In this document: positions 1-8,173 of the stretch, piece by piece
How positions within the stretch are numbered: the stretch's first letter is position 1
How the letters are laid out: the number at the start of each line of letters is the position of its first letter
Origin: Bacillota bacterium
GTDB taxonomy: Bacteria > Bacillota > Clostridia > Peptostreptococcales > Anaerovoracaceae
Direction of reading: 5' to 3'
NCBI GenBank assembly: GCA_030525285.1
Contig: JAUNFA010000007.1
Coordinates: 1 to 64,000 of the forward strand
DNA length: 64,000 nt
Notes under the pieces: model-generated
What the model was told of the DNA's origin: nothing
The model's input: the letters and a program-made list of their open reading frames with translations, nothing else
Databases searched by the model: none
Translations under genes and position numbers: made by a program

Positions 1-651
1 CGCCTTACTGTGCTTCAAATCAAGGTTATCCACAAGATCTGGATGTTTCGTATCAATTCCTGTATCAATTACAGCAACAGTAGCCTTGCCTTCGGATTTT
101 ACATAATCCCATGCAGATGTAACATTGGCACCCCGCCTCTTTTCATTACCTGACCACGAATTAAGGTAATACTGAGAACTTAGCGCAGTGTCATTGGTAG
201 TCTTTAAAGTTTCGACTTCTCCTCCCATAAGCTCATATGCAAAATTCGGTTGAGCATAAGCAACATCCGGCTGCTTTTCAATTGAATCAATTGCTTTATC
301 TACACTTTCATCGGAATCCAGCTGTACCTTGAGCATTGCACCCTGTGATGCAACATTACCTGTAACGAATTCACCACTTTCAGCTGATATGTCCGCATTA
401 TCAGCAAGCTGCTGTGTACTGCTGTCTGCCAGTTTCTCAACAGTTCTGCTCTGAGTATCTTCACCTTCTGCAAAGTCTGTATTCTGAAGTTTCTCCGTGC
501 ATGCAGCATCCTTGTCGTATACTACGAGAATCTGATTTTCACCGATATTCTCTTCGTCTTTGTTGACTTTTGCAAACGAAATATCCGGAATAGCAGTCAA
601 TATCATTACCGCTATCACGGTTATTCCCATTAATCTTTTCCTTTTGTTCAT
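1..651 (-). CDS. Secreted subtilisin-like serine protease (S8), N-terminal part
   Basis: Reading leftward from ATG at 651, 217 codons run off the window edge without a stop. The first ~28 residues form a signal peptide (MNKRKRLMGITVIAVMI..., a basic start and a hydrophobic core). Residues ~37-150 look like an inhibitor I9-type propeptide, ending in the usual phrase DVAYAQPNFAYEL. The catalytic domain opens near residue 180, and the catalytic Asp sits in VAVIDTGID at ~residue 200. The His and Ser motifs lie outside the window. AGGAG at 661-665 supports the start. It is expected to be exported and to mature by cleavage of the propeptide. The family call is firm from the Asp motif plus propeptide; the substrate and any cell-wall anchoring cannot be judged. 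Confidence 0.88.
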   Translation of the reverse strand, partial: MNKRKRLMGITVIAVMILTAIPDISFAKVNKDEENIGENQILVVYDKDAACTEKLQNTDFAEGEDTQSRTVEKLADSSTQQLADNADISAESGEFVTGNVASQGAMLKVQLDSDESVDKAIDSIEKQPDVAYAQPNFAYELMGGEVETLKTTNDTALSSQYYLNSWSGNEKRRGANVTSAWDYVKSEGKATVAVIDTGIDTKHPDLVDNLDLKHSKA

Positions 652-873
652 AATCGGTCTCCTAATTTCCACTCAAAGTATACATTACTATGCTTTGTCC
701 TTCAATTATACACGAATCTTTATTCTGATTTCACATATAATTTATTTTTCTTCCGGATATCTCATTTGATTGGTTTGTTGCAATTTCTTATTGGATTGCT
801 CTTGATGATTGTGGTAAAATAAGAGCAAGACAATTCAATTGATATTAAAGCAAGATAATATACAGGAGTTACC

Positions 874-2730
874 ATGTTAGAAGAAAAAATAACTTATGAA
901 TATGATTTCCCCCTCAACATCGAAATTGTTGAATTAAAGGAATATCCTCTCCACTATCAGCGTGATGTAGAGCTCATCGCTGTACTTCAGGGCAGTGTTG
1001 AAGTAAAAATCGGCGTAGGTGTTTATTCACTTTCCAGTGGCAGTGTTTTCACCGTCAATGCCCGTGAGGTTCATGGCATATATGGCAAAGACACCCAGAA
1101 TACCGTTGCACTGATCACACTAAACACTGAATTTTTCAGCCAAAAGTTCCCGCTTCTCAGCAACAGTGCATTCAGAACATACAGCGAGAACGAGTCTGAC
1201 CCACGATTCACAACTTTGAGAGAATCTGTCTTCGGCATTCTTTCACTGTATCTGCGCAGAGGCATTCGTTATAAACAGAACTGCATAGATGAAGCTATGG
1301 AGCTTCTTGATTTTCTGGACAAAAATTTCAATCTGTGTGCAGTGAATGAAAACGGTCTTTCCGTCAGTCCTCTACATGAAAACCTTCTTATTCTCGAAAG
1401 GATGAGTAGAATCATTCCTTACATATATGAACACCATGCCGAAAGGATTTCCCTCGACGACCTTGCCGAGAAGGAGCACCTGAGCATATATTATCTTTCA
1501 CACATGATAAAAACCTGTACCGGACTTAGCTTCAGAGATTTCCTTTGCTATGCCAGAGTTGAATTCTCCGAAATGTATCTCCTGGGTTCGGATATGAAAA
1601 TCAACCAGATTGCAAGAGAAGTCGGCTTCTCCACTACAGCATACTACGAAAAGTTTTTCGCACGCTGGTTCCACGATACCCCATCGGAACACCGCAAAGC
1701 CTACATTGACAAGGTTCTCGGTCCTGCAAGACCAAGACAGGAGCGAAAGGTAAGTGTTAACACTGCCCTCAGCCTTATTCAGCAGGAGCTCAGCGCCTCC
1801 CATCAGAAAGCATACGGACTTCCTGCCAAACAGCTTAAGCTTTTCACCAAAATGAATGCTCTTGAAAGACCTCTTGCCGAATTGACTCACACCTTCGAAA
1901 TGGAAGTTTCCCTTGCCGATTATAAGCGTCTGGGTTTTATGATTTTCGGCGAACTCAAAAAATTTAACAGCAGTGTAATCAATCTCAAATATACTGAGGC
2001 TGAGGAGAACTCCCCGGAACTTGAAAGATTCAGAAGCCTTCTTGAAGAAAACGGATACACAATAAATATGCGCAGAGCCTACAAGGATGACATAATAAGC
2101 GGCAAATCCTACGGCCTTGATTCAATCGCAAATCTGATTTACATTTTCCAGAGAAATATTCTGAGTTCCCAGACCATGGGCTTCAAACTTATGGACGGGG
2201 GCAGCGAAAATGTACTTCTCAAGAGTGATAATGGACTTATGACCTCTTCTGGAATATATAAACCTGCCTATTATGCACTTCTTATTCTGCAAAAGATGCA
2301 GGGCGATCTGATTGCCTTCGAAAAGAATTATGCAGCTGTCAGAATTGGAACAGAAAATCCTTCATATATTATTACTGCAATCAACTACGATAACAGCATT
2401 TTGAGATTGTGCACAGCCAAATCATCAATGTACGAAACACGTGACAGACTCAAAAAATTTAGAGATGAACTTGAGCTTAATGTAACCCTCAACAACATTT
2501 CAGGTCGTTATTCAATCAACAAGTATTCCTTTACTAATCCGGATACCATCTTTGATTTCATGGCACGACTTGATTTTCCTGAAACCTACAGTTCATCTAT
2601 TGACTTTGATCTCAATTACTATTCGATTCCTAAGACGGATATATATACCGATGAAATCGACGGTAAACTGCATCTCAATTTTACAGTAGAAGGTGCAGGA
2701 CTTCAGATGGCTATTATCCAGCCGATTTAA
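874..2730 (+). CDS. AraC-family regulator with GH39-like C-terminal region
   Basis: A 618-residue cytosolic transcription factor. Residues ~25-105 are a cupin-type sensor (RDVELIAVLQGSVEV, then the FTVNAREVHG turn). Residues ~175-285 hold the two AraC helix-turn-helix units (ISLDDLAEKEHLSIYYLSHM and INQIAREVGFSTTAYYEKFF). The remaining ~330 residues resemble the C-terminal part of the glycoside hydrolase 39/xylosidase-like region found in some large clostridial AraC proteins (KPAYYALLILQKM, then a beta-sandwich tail). The catalytic TIM-barrel section appears shortened, so a sugar-binding role is more likely than hydrolysis. A weak promoter (TTGGAT 791-796, 18-base spacer, TAAAAT 815-820) precedes it. 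It stands alone, followed by a strong hairpin. Target genes are unknown; a regulator of glycan use is inference. Confidence 0.82.
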   Translation: MLEEKITYEYDFPLNIEIVELKEYPLHYQRDVELIAVLQGSVEVKIGVGVYSLSSGSVFTVNAREVHGIYGKDTQNTVALITLNTEFFSQKFPLLSNSAFRTYSENESDPRFTTLRESVFGILSLYLRRGIRYKQNCIDEAMELLDFLDKNFNLCAVNENGLSVSPLHENLLILERMSRIIPYIYEHHAERISLDDLAEKEHLSIYYLSHMIKTCTGLSFRDFLCYARVEFSEMYLLGSDMKINQIAREVGFSTTAYYEKFFARWFHDTPSEHRKAYIDKVLGPARPRQERKVSVNTALSLIQQELSASHQKAYGLPAKQLKLFTKMNALERPLAELTHTFEMEVSLADYKRLGFMIFGELKKFNSSVINLKYTEAEENSPELERFRSLLEENGYTINMRRAYKDDIISGKSYGLDSIANLIYIFQRNILSSQTMGFKLMDGGSENVLLKSDNGLMTSSGIYKPAYYALLILQKMQGDLIAFEKNYAAVRIGTENPSYIITAINYDNSILRLCTAKSSMYETRDRLKKFRDELELNVTLNNISGRYSINKYSFTNPDTIFDFMARLDFPETYSSSIDFDLNYYSIPKTDIYTDEIDGKLHLNFTVEGAGLQMAIIQPI

Positions 2731-2748
2731 ATTCCGGCAACCACGACA

Positions 2749-2799
2749 ATAAGAGCAAGGGCGATGACGCTTCACAAGCATCATCGCCCTTGCTCTTAT
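2749..2799. terminator. Long perfect palindrome, likely bidirectional terminator
   Basis: A ~20-base arm (ATAAGAGCAAGGGCGATGA...) is repeated in inverted orientation around a short loop, directly after the AraC gene and facing the 3' end of the response regulator gene from the other side. A T-rich stretch (2812-2819) follows on the + strand. It probably ends both convergent transcripts. Confidence 0.7.
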
Positions 2800-2888
2800 C
2801 TTGACAACTTTGATTTTTTAACTAATGTGCATACCTTAATCCACTCACATAATACAGAAAATCCGGCTAATATGCAGCAAAGAAACAG

Positions 2889-3602
2889 TTAATCATCCTT
2901 TTCATTATTCATTCTATAGCCTACGCCCAGCTCATTAGTAATATATTTACATTCACCGGGACGAATACCAAGCTTTTTGCGAATATTTGCCATATTTACC
3001 TGAAGTTTCTTGACACTCCCCTGATCTGCATAGCCCCAGATTTCCTTGATTATTGTGGAGTATGTCATCATCTTGCCACAATGCTCCGAAAGGAGCGCCA
3101 CAATATTATACTCTGTCTGAGAGAGTTTAACCTCTTCACCCTTTACCATAATCTGTCTTGCATCATAGTCAATAACCATATCACCGATAGTGAATTTACC
3201 GCCAGGCAGCTTCCCTTCATCAGCTCTATGTCTGAAATTCCTCAAAGTACTGCGTATACGCGCCAACATTTCGGGAGCACTAAAAGGTTTAGTCACATAA
3301 TCATTAGCTCCTGCATCCAGAGCCTCCACTTTGTCATTCTCATTAGTTCTTGCCGACAACACAATTATAGGAATCAGAGAATCCTGTCTGGCAAATCTGA
3401 TGAAATTCATTCCATCTCTGTCAGGTAACCCTAAATCAAGAATCACAACATCCGGTAAGTGAGAAGAAAAGACTCCCTCTGCCACTGTACATGTGTCCGC
3501 AACTATTACCTGATATCCTTCCGATTCCAGAATTGTTGTCATCACAGACTGAATGTTGCTGTCATCTTCCACTAAAAGAATCTTATACTTATTATTCGCC
3601 AT
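2889..3602 (-). CDS. KdpE-like OmpR/PhoB-family response regulator
   Basis: 237 residues: a receiver domain (acidic pair ED in LLVEDDSN, phospho-acceptor Asp56 in VVILDLGLPDRDG, switch Thr in LSART, Lys in YVTKPF) and a winged-helix DNA-binding domain (~residues 140-232, with LSQTEYNIVALLSEHCGKMM and a C-terminal GVGYRM hairpin). The pattern closest to hand is KdpE. Its start overlaps the 3' end of the kinase gene by 11 bases, so the two are translationally coupled. No kdpFABC potassium pump genes are in the window, so the regulated genes are elsewhere or the pair is not a true potassium regulator. Confidence 0.88.
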   Translation of the reverse strand: MANNKYKILLVEDDSNIQSVMTTILESEGYQVIVADTCTVAEGVFSSHLPDVVILDLGLPDRDGMNFIRFARQDSLIPIIVLSARTNENDKVEALDAGANDYVTKPFSAPEMLARIRSTLRNFRHRADEGKLPGGKFTIGDMVIDYDARQIMVKGEEVKLSQTEYNIVALLSEHCGKMMTYSTIIKEIWGYADQGSVKKLQVNMANIRKKLGIRPGECKYITNELGVGYRMNNEKDD

Positions 3603-4650
3603 CTGTCATCGCCTCCCTCTCAAGGACAAACACAAAGGATGCTCCGCCGTTTTTTAAGTTATGTGCCTCAATGCTCCCGCCATGAGCTTTGATGATTGTA
3701 TCGCACACCGAAAGTCCTATTCCCGCATTTCGCTTATTGCCGTCGGAATTATCCTGCTCCGCCATATAAAATCCCGAAAAAATATCCTTTATCCTATCCT
3801 CAGGAATGCTGCAACCATCATCGGAAATTTCAAACACAGCCTTGTTTCCGGAAGTAAACACCTTAAACTTTATCTGTGTCATTCCCTCACCGTGCAATAC
3901 ACTGTTTTCAAGCAGATTAATAAGCACCTGTTCAATAAGAATTGCATCCATTGGAATAACAACAATCTCATCCGGAATTTCCAAAGTTACATTTTTTTCC
4001 GGATACCTTGCCATAAACTTGCTCATGACAGAATCAACCAGTTCGTCAAGAATTGTCGGCGTTTTTTTAATCTTGATTTTACCGCTGTCAATTCTAGTAA
4101 TTGATAACAGATTTTCAACCATTCTGATTAACCATTCCGAATCTTCCTGGATGCTCCGGAGCATCTCATCCTGCTTGTCCTCTGTGAGTACATCACGCTT
4201 TTCCCTCAATGTTGAACTTGCGCTGTATATCGTAGTCAAAGGCGTCCTGATATCATGGGATATGGCTCTGAGAAGATTCGCCCGCATTCTTTCTCGTTCC
4301 GTAACCGTTTTGCTTATTTCATATTCTTTAAGTCTTGTGGTAAGCATGCCTACAAGTATTGCAATTGTAAGCATTATAATTGCCGAAATAATGTTTTCCG
4401 GTTTTATGAAATCAAAAGCGAAATACGGGAATTTGAATGCATAATTTATTGCAAATACTCCTATGACTGCCGACACAATTCCGTATACATATCCATCTGT
4501 CAGTAAGGAAATAATGAACACGGCAAAGGCAAACAAGGTGCTGATATGTTCGGCTACCTCAAGCTTAAGAAATTGAATGCTCAATATGGTTGTTGACACC
4601 AGAATTACCGTGGTAATTGCAATACTTTCAACAATTCCTTTCTGCCTCAT
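3592..4650 (-). CDS. KdpD-type sensor histidine kinase lacking the KdpD/USP N-terminus
   Basis: 352 residues against ~900 for classical KdpD. Four closely spaced membrane helices (residues ~8-105) match the DUF4118 KdpD membrane domain. A HisKA helix follows with phospho-acceptor His132 in ISHDIRTPLT, and then an HATPase_c domain (N box LINLLENSVLHG, G1 box DDGCSIPEDR, G2 box NAGIGLSVC). The large cytoplasmic KdpD and universal-stress domains that normally precede the membrane part are absent, so the input must come through the membrane helices or a partner. AGGAG stands 9 bases before the ATG. First gene of a two-gene operon with the response regulator. Confidence 0.88.
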   Translation of the reverse strand: MRQKGIVESIAITTVILVSTTILSIQFLKLEVAEHISTLFAFAVFIISLLTDGYVYGIVSAVIGVFAINYAFKFPYFAFDFIKPENIISAIIMLTIAILVGMLTTRLKEYEISKTVTERERMRANLLRAISHDIRTPLTTIYSASSTLREKRDVLTEDKQDEMLRSIQEDSEWLIRMVENLLSITRIDSGKIKIKKTPTILDELVDSVMSKFMARYPEKNVTLEIPDEIVVIPMDAILIEQVLINLLENSVLHGEGMTQIKFKVFTSGNKAVFEISDDGCSIPEDRIKDIFSGFYMAEQDNSDGNKRNAGIGLSVCDTIIKAHGGSIEAHNLKNGGASFVFVLEREAMTDGE

Positions 4651-4788
4651 AAATTTTCACTCCTTTTTTCTTACGTCTCATAATATCACAATTGTATTTA
4701 AAGGGTGGTAAAAATAACACGAGGCAATATTATCCCTCAAAAAAGTTGAGAATTTGTGTATTTTTATTAAGCTACATGTGTAATATTA

Positions 4789-4797
4789 TGCTATAAT
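4789..4797 (+). promoter_or_regulatory. Extended -10 promoter of carB
   Basis: TGCTATAAT is a full extended -10 element 61 bases before the carB start. No convincing -35 box lies 17 bases upstream, which is usual for extended -10 promoters. Confidence 0.6.
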
Positions 4798-4857
4798 CTA
4801 TACGTTTAGTATGTTATGATTTCATATAATGTTATATATATAGGAGGGAATAATTAT

Positions 4858-7800
4858 ATGCCAAAGAGAAACGACATTAACAAGATTCTTATCATCGGCT
4901 CCGGTCCGATCATTATCGGTCAGGCATGCGAGTTCGACTATTCCGGAACACAGGCCTGCAAGGCATTGCGCAATCTGGGATATGAGATTGTTCTTGTTAA
5001 CTCAAATCCTGCAACAATCATGACCGACCCTGAGATGGCCGATGTGACTTACATCGAACCACTCAACGTAAAGAGGCTGGAAGAAATAATCGATAAGGAA
5101 AGACCAGATGCAGTACTTCCTAATCTGGGCGGACAGTCAGGTCTCAACCTTTGTTCAGAACTTTACAAAAAAGGTGTGCTGGATAAATATAATGTACGTG
5201 TAATCGGTGTTCAGGTTGATGCAATCGAACGTGGCGAAGACAGAATCGAATTCAAGAAGACAATGGATAAACTCGGCATCGAAATGGCTAAAAGTGAGGT
5301 TTCCTATTCGGTCGAACATGCTCTCGAAATTGCAGACAGACTGGGATATCCTGTAGTGCTTCGTCCTGCGTATACAATGGGCGGCGCCGGCGGCGGCCTG
5401 GTTTACAACAGAGAAGAACTCAAAACAGTCTGCGCTCGCGGTCTTCAGGCTTCTCTTGTCGGACAGGTTCTGGTTGAAGAGTCCATTCTCGGATGGGAAG
5501 AACTCGAACTTGAAGTTGTTCGTGACTGCGAAGGCAATATGATTACAGTTTGCTTCATCGAAAACATTGACCCTCTGGGAGTTCACACAGGCGACTCCTT
5601 CTGTTCAGCACCTATGCTGACTATTTCTCAGGAAGTTCAGGACAGACTTCAGGAACAGGCATACAAAATTGTTAATGAAGTACAGGTTATCGGCGGAACC
5701 AATGTCCAGTTCGCCCACGACCCTGTTTCAGATAGAATCGTTGTTATCGAAATCAATCCGCGTACATCGCGTTCATCAGCACTTGCTTCCAAGGCTACAG
5801 GTTTCCCAATTGCCCTCGTGTCGGCAATGCTGGCTACAGGTCTTACCCTCAAGGACATTGAATGCGGCAAATACGGAACACTTGACAAGTATGTTCCTGA
5901 CGGGGACTACATCGTAATCAAGTTCGCAAGATGGGCTTTCGAAAAGTTCAAGGGTGTTGAGGATAAACTGGGCACTCAGATGAGAGCTGTTGGCGAAGTA
6001 ATGAGTATCGGTAAAAACTTCAAGGAAGCTTTCCAGAAAGCCATCAGATCCTTAGAAAACGGCAGATACGGCCTCGGTCATGTAAAGGACTTTGATACTC
6101 TCACCAAGGAAGAGCTTCTGCAGAGACTGATTACACCATCAAGCGAAAGATATTTCCTTATTTATGCTGCACTTGCAAAGGGTGCGACCATTGAAGAAAT
6201 CTATAACATTACTAAAGTCAAGACATATTTCCTTGCACAGATCAAAGAGCTTGTTGACGAAGAAACAGCTCTGGCTGCATCTGCAGGTCAGTTACCTTCG
6301 GACAATGCTCTTATTAAAGCCAAGAAGGACGGATTCGCAGACAAATATCTGAGCCAGATTCTTCAGATTCCTGAAGCTGATATCAGAAACAAGCGAATTG
6401 AACTGGGTGTTGAAGAAGCGTGGGAAGGTGTTCACGTAAGCGCAACTAAGGACAGTGCTTACTACTATTCAACATACAACGCTGAAGATAAGAATCCTGT
6501 AACTGACAACAAAAAAATCATGATTCTTGGTGGTGGTCCTAACAGAATCGGACAGGGTATTGAATTCGACTATTGCTGTGTACATGCTGCAATGGCTCTA
6601 AAGAAACTGGGCTTCGAAACAATCATCGTCAACTGCAATCCTGAAACAGTATCAACAGACTACGATACATCAGACAAGCTTTACTTCGAGCCTCTGACAC
6701 TGGAAGATGTGCTCAGCATTTACAACAAAGAAAAGCCTCTCGGTGTTATTGCCCAGTTCGGTGGTCAGACACCTCTTAATCTGGCAGCAGATCTTAAGGC
6801 TAACGGCGTTAATATTCTGGGAACTTCTCCTGAAGTTATCAATCTGGCAGAAGACAGAGACGAGTTCAGAGCAATGATGGACAAACTGGGAATTCCTATG
6901 CCTGAATCCGGAATGGCTGTAAATGTAGAAGAGGCCAAGGAAATCGCTGCAAGAATCGGATACCCTGTAATGGTACGTCCTTCATACGTTCTGGGCGGTC
7001 GTGGAATGGAAGTTGTATACGATGACGAATCATTGACTAACTATATGAATGCTGCTGTAGGTGTAACACCTGACAGACCTATTCTGGTTGACAGATTCCT
7101 TAACAATGCACTGGAATGTGAGTCAGATGCCATTTCTGACGGAACACATGCTTTCGTTCCTGCCGTTATGGAACACATTGAACTTGCCGGGGTTCATTCA
7201 GGTGACTCTGCATGCGTTATTCCATCAGTTCACATTTCACCGAAGAACGTTGAGACAATTAAAGAATACACACGCAGAATTGCAGAAGAGATGCATGTTG
7301 AAGGTCTTATGAACATGCAGTATGCCATTGAAGATGACAAGGTATACGTACTGGAGGCAAATCCTCGTGCATCAAGAACAGTTCCACTTGTATCCAAGGT
7401 ATGCAATGTTAGAATGGTTCCTCTGGCAACAGAGATAATCACACGCGAACTTACAGGTAAGGAAAGCCCTGTACCTGCTCTTAAGGAGAAAAATATTCCT
7501 TACTATGGAGTCAAGGAAGCTGCATTTCCATTCAACATGTTCCAGGAAGTTGACCCTGTGCTTGGACCTGAAATGAGATCTACAGGTGAGGTTCTCGGGC
7601 TATCAGAATCCTATGGAGAAGCCTTCGTCAAGGCTCAGGAAGGAGTCCAGTCACCGCTTCCTACAGAGGGTACTGTACTTATTTCTGTAAATCGTAAGGA
7701 CAGACCTGATGCCGTAGTTCTCGCCAAAATGTTCTCAGAACTTGGCTTCAAAATTATTGCAACAGGCAATACATGCAAGGCTATCCAGGCTGCCGGCATT

Positions 7801-8073
7801 GAGGCGGAGCACATCAACAAACTGTTTGAAGGCAGACCGAACATCCTTGATGCTATAACAAACGGCGAAATTGACCTGATCATCAATACTCCTAATGATA
7901 AGAACAGTATTCACGATGACAGTTATCTGAGAAAGTCTGCAATTAAGGCTAAGGTTCCTTACATGACTACAATCGCTGCTGCAACAGCAACTGCACATGG
8001 TCTTAAGGCTGCAAAAAATTCAGCTAAATCCAGCGTTAAGTCTCTGCAGGAACTGCACAGTGAGATTAGATAA
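4858..8073 (+). CDS. carB: Carbamoyl-phosphate synthase large subunit
   Basis: 1071 residues, the normal family length. It makes carbamoyl phosphate from bicarbonate, two ATP and ammonia delivered by CarA, for pyrimidine and arginine synthesis. Two tandem ATP-grasp halves are visible: N-terminal carboxyphosphate half (IGSGPIIIGQACEFDYSG, then PAYTMGGAGGG) and carbamoyl half (LGGGPNRIGQGIEFDY, then RPSYVLGGRGMEVV). A C-terminal MGS-like allosteric domain follows (residues ~930-1071, ATGNTCKAIQAAGI). The start is the ATG at 4858, 11 bases after AGGAGG (4842-4847); an upstream ATG in frame at 4816 has no ribosome site. It stands alone: carA and pyr genes are not adjacent. A clear terminator follows. 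Confidence 0.97.
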   Translation: MPKRNDINKILIIGSGPIIIGQACEFDYSGTQACKALRNLGYEIVLVNSNPATIMTDPEMADVTYIEPLNVKRLEEIIDKERPDAVLPNLGGQSGLNLCSELYKKGVLDKYNVRVIGVQVDAIERGEDRIEFKKTMDKLGIEMAKSEVSYSVEHALEIADRLGYPVVLRPAYTMGGAGGGLVYNREELKTVCARGLQASLVGQVLVEESILGWEELELEVVRDCEGNMITVCFIENIDPLGVHTGDSFCSAPMLTISQEVQDRLQEQAYKIVNEVQVIGGTNVQFAHDPVSDRIVVIEINPRTSRSSALASKATGFPIALVSAMLATGLTLKDIECGKYGTLDKYVPDGDYIVIKFARWAFEKFKGVEDKLGTQMRAVGEVMSIGKNFKEAFQKAIRSLENGRYGLGHVKDFDTLTKEELLQRLITPSSERYFLIYAALAKGATIEEIYNITKVKTYFLAQIKELVDEETALAASAGQLPSDNALIKAKKDGFADKYLSQILQIPEADIRNKRIELGVEEAWEGVHVSATKDSAYYYSTYNAEDKNPVTDNKKIMILGGGPNRIGQGIEFDYCCVHAAMALKKLGFETIIVNCNPETVSTDYDTSDKLYFEPLTLEDVLSIYNKEKPLGVIAQFGGQTPLNLAADLKANGVNILGTSPEVINLAEDRDEFRAMMDKLGIPMPESGMAVNVEEAKEIAARIGYPVMVRPSYVLGGRGMEVVYDDESLTNYMNAAVGVTPDRPILVDRFLNNALECESDAISDGTHAFVPAVMEHIELAGVHSGDSACVIPSVHISPKNVETIKEYTRRIAEEMHVEGLMNMQYAIEDDKVYVLEANPRASRTVPLVSKVCNVRMVPLATEIITRELTGKESPVPALKEKNIPYYGVKEAAFPFNMFQEVDPVLGPEMRSTGEVLGLSESYGEAFVKAQEGVQSPLPTEGTVLISVNRKDRPDAVVLAKMFSELGFKIIATGNTCKAIQAAGIEAEHINKLFEGRPNILDAITNGEIDLIINTPNDKNSIHDDSYLRKSAIKAKVPYMTTIAAATATAHGLKAAKNSAKSSVKSLQELHSEIR

Positions 8074-8101
8074 GAACGAATAAACTATTGACCAAAACTG
8101 A

Positions 8102-8148
8102 GGAGCTTTCACACTAGAATTTAATCTGATGTGAAAGCTCCTTTTTTC
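8102..8148 (+). terminator. Intrinsic terminator of carB
   Basis: GGAGCTTTCACA (8102-8113) pairs with TGTGAAAGCTCC (8130-8141) and is followed by six T. It also separates carB from the convergent res gene. Confidence 0.88.
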
Positions 8149-8173
8149 ATAGTCTTATAATTCAAATTTTTTT

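Noticed and set aside
2889..4650. A complete kdp potassium locus
   Set aside because: kdpFABC is absent and the kinase lacks the KdpD N-terminal domains.
4816..4857. Extra 14 residues at the CarB start
   Set aside because: The ATG at 4858 has the ribosome site and gives the standard MPKRxDI beginning.
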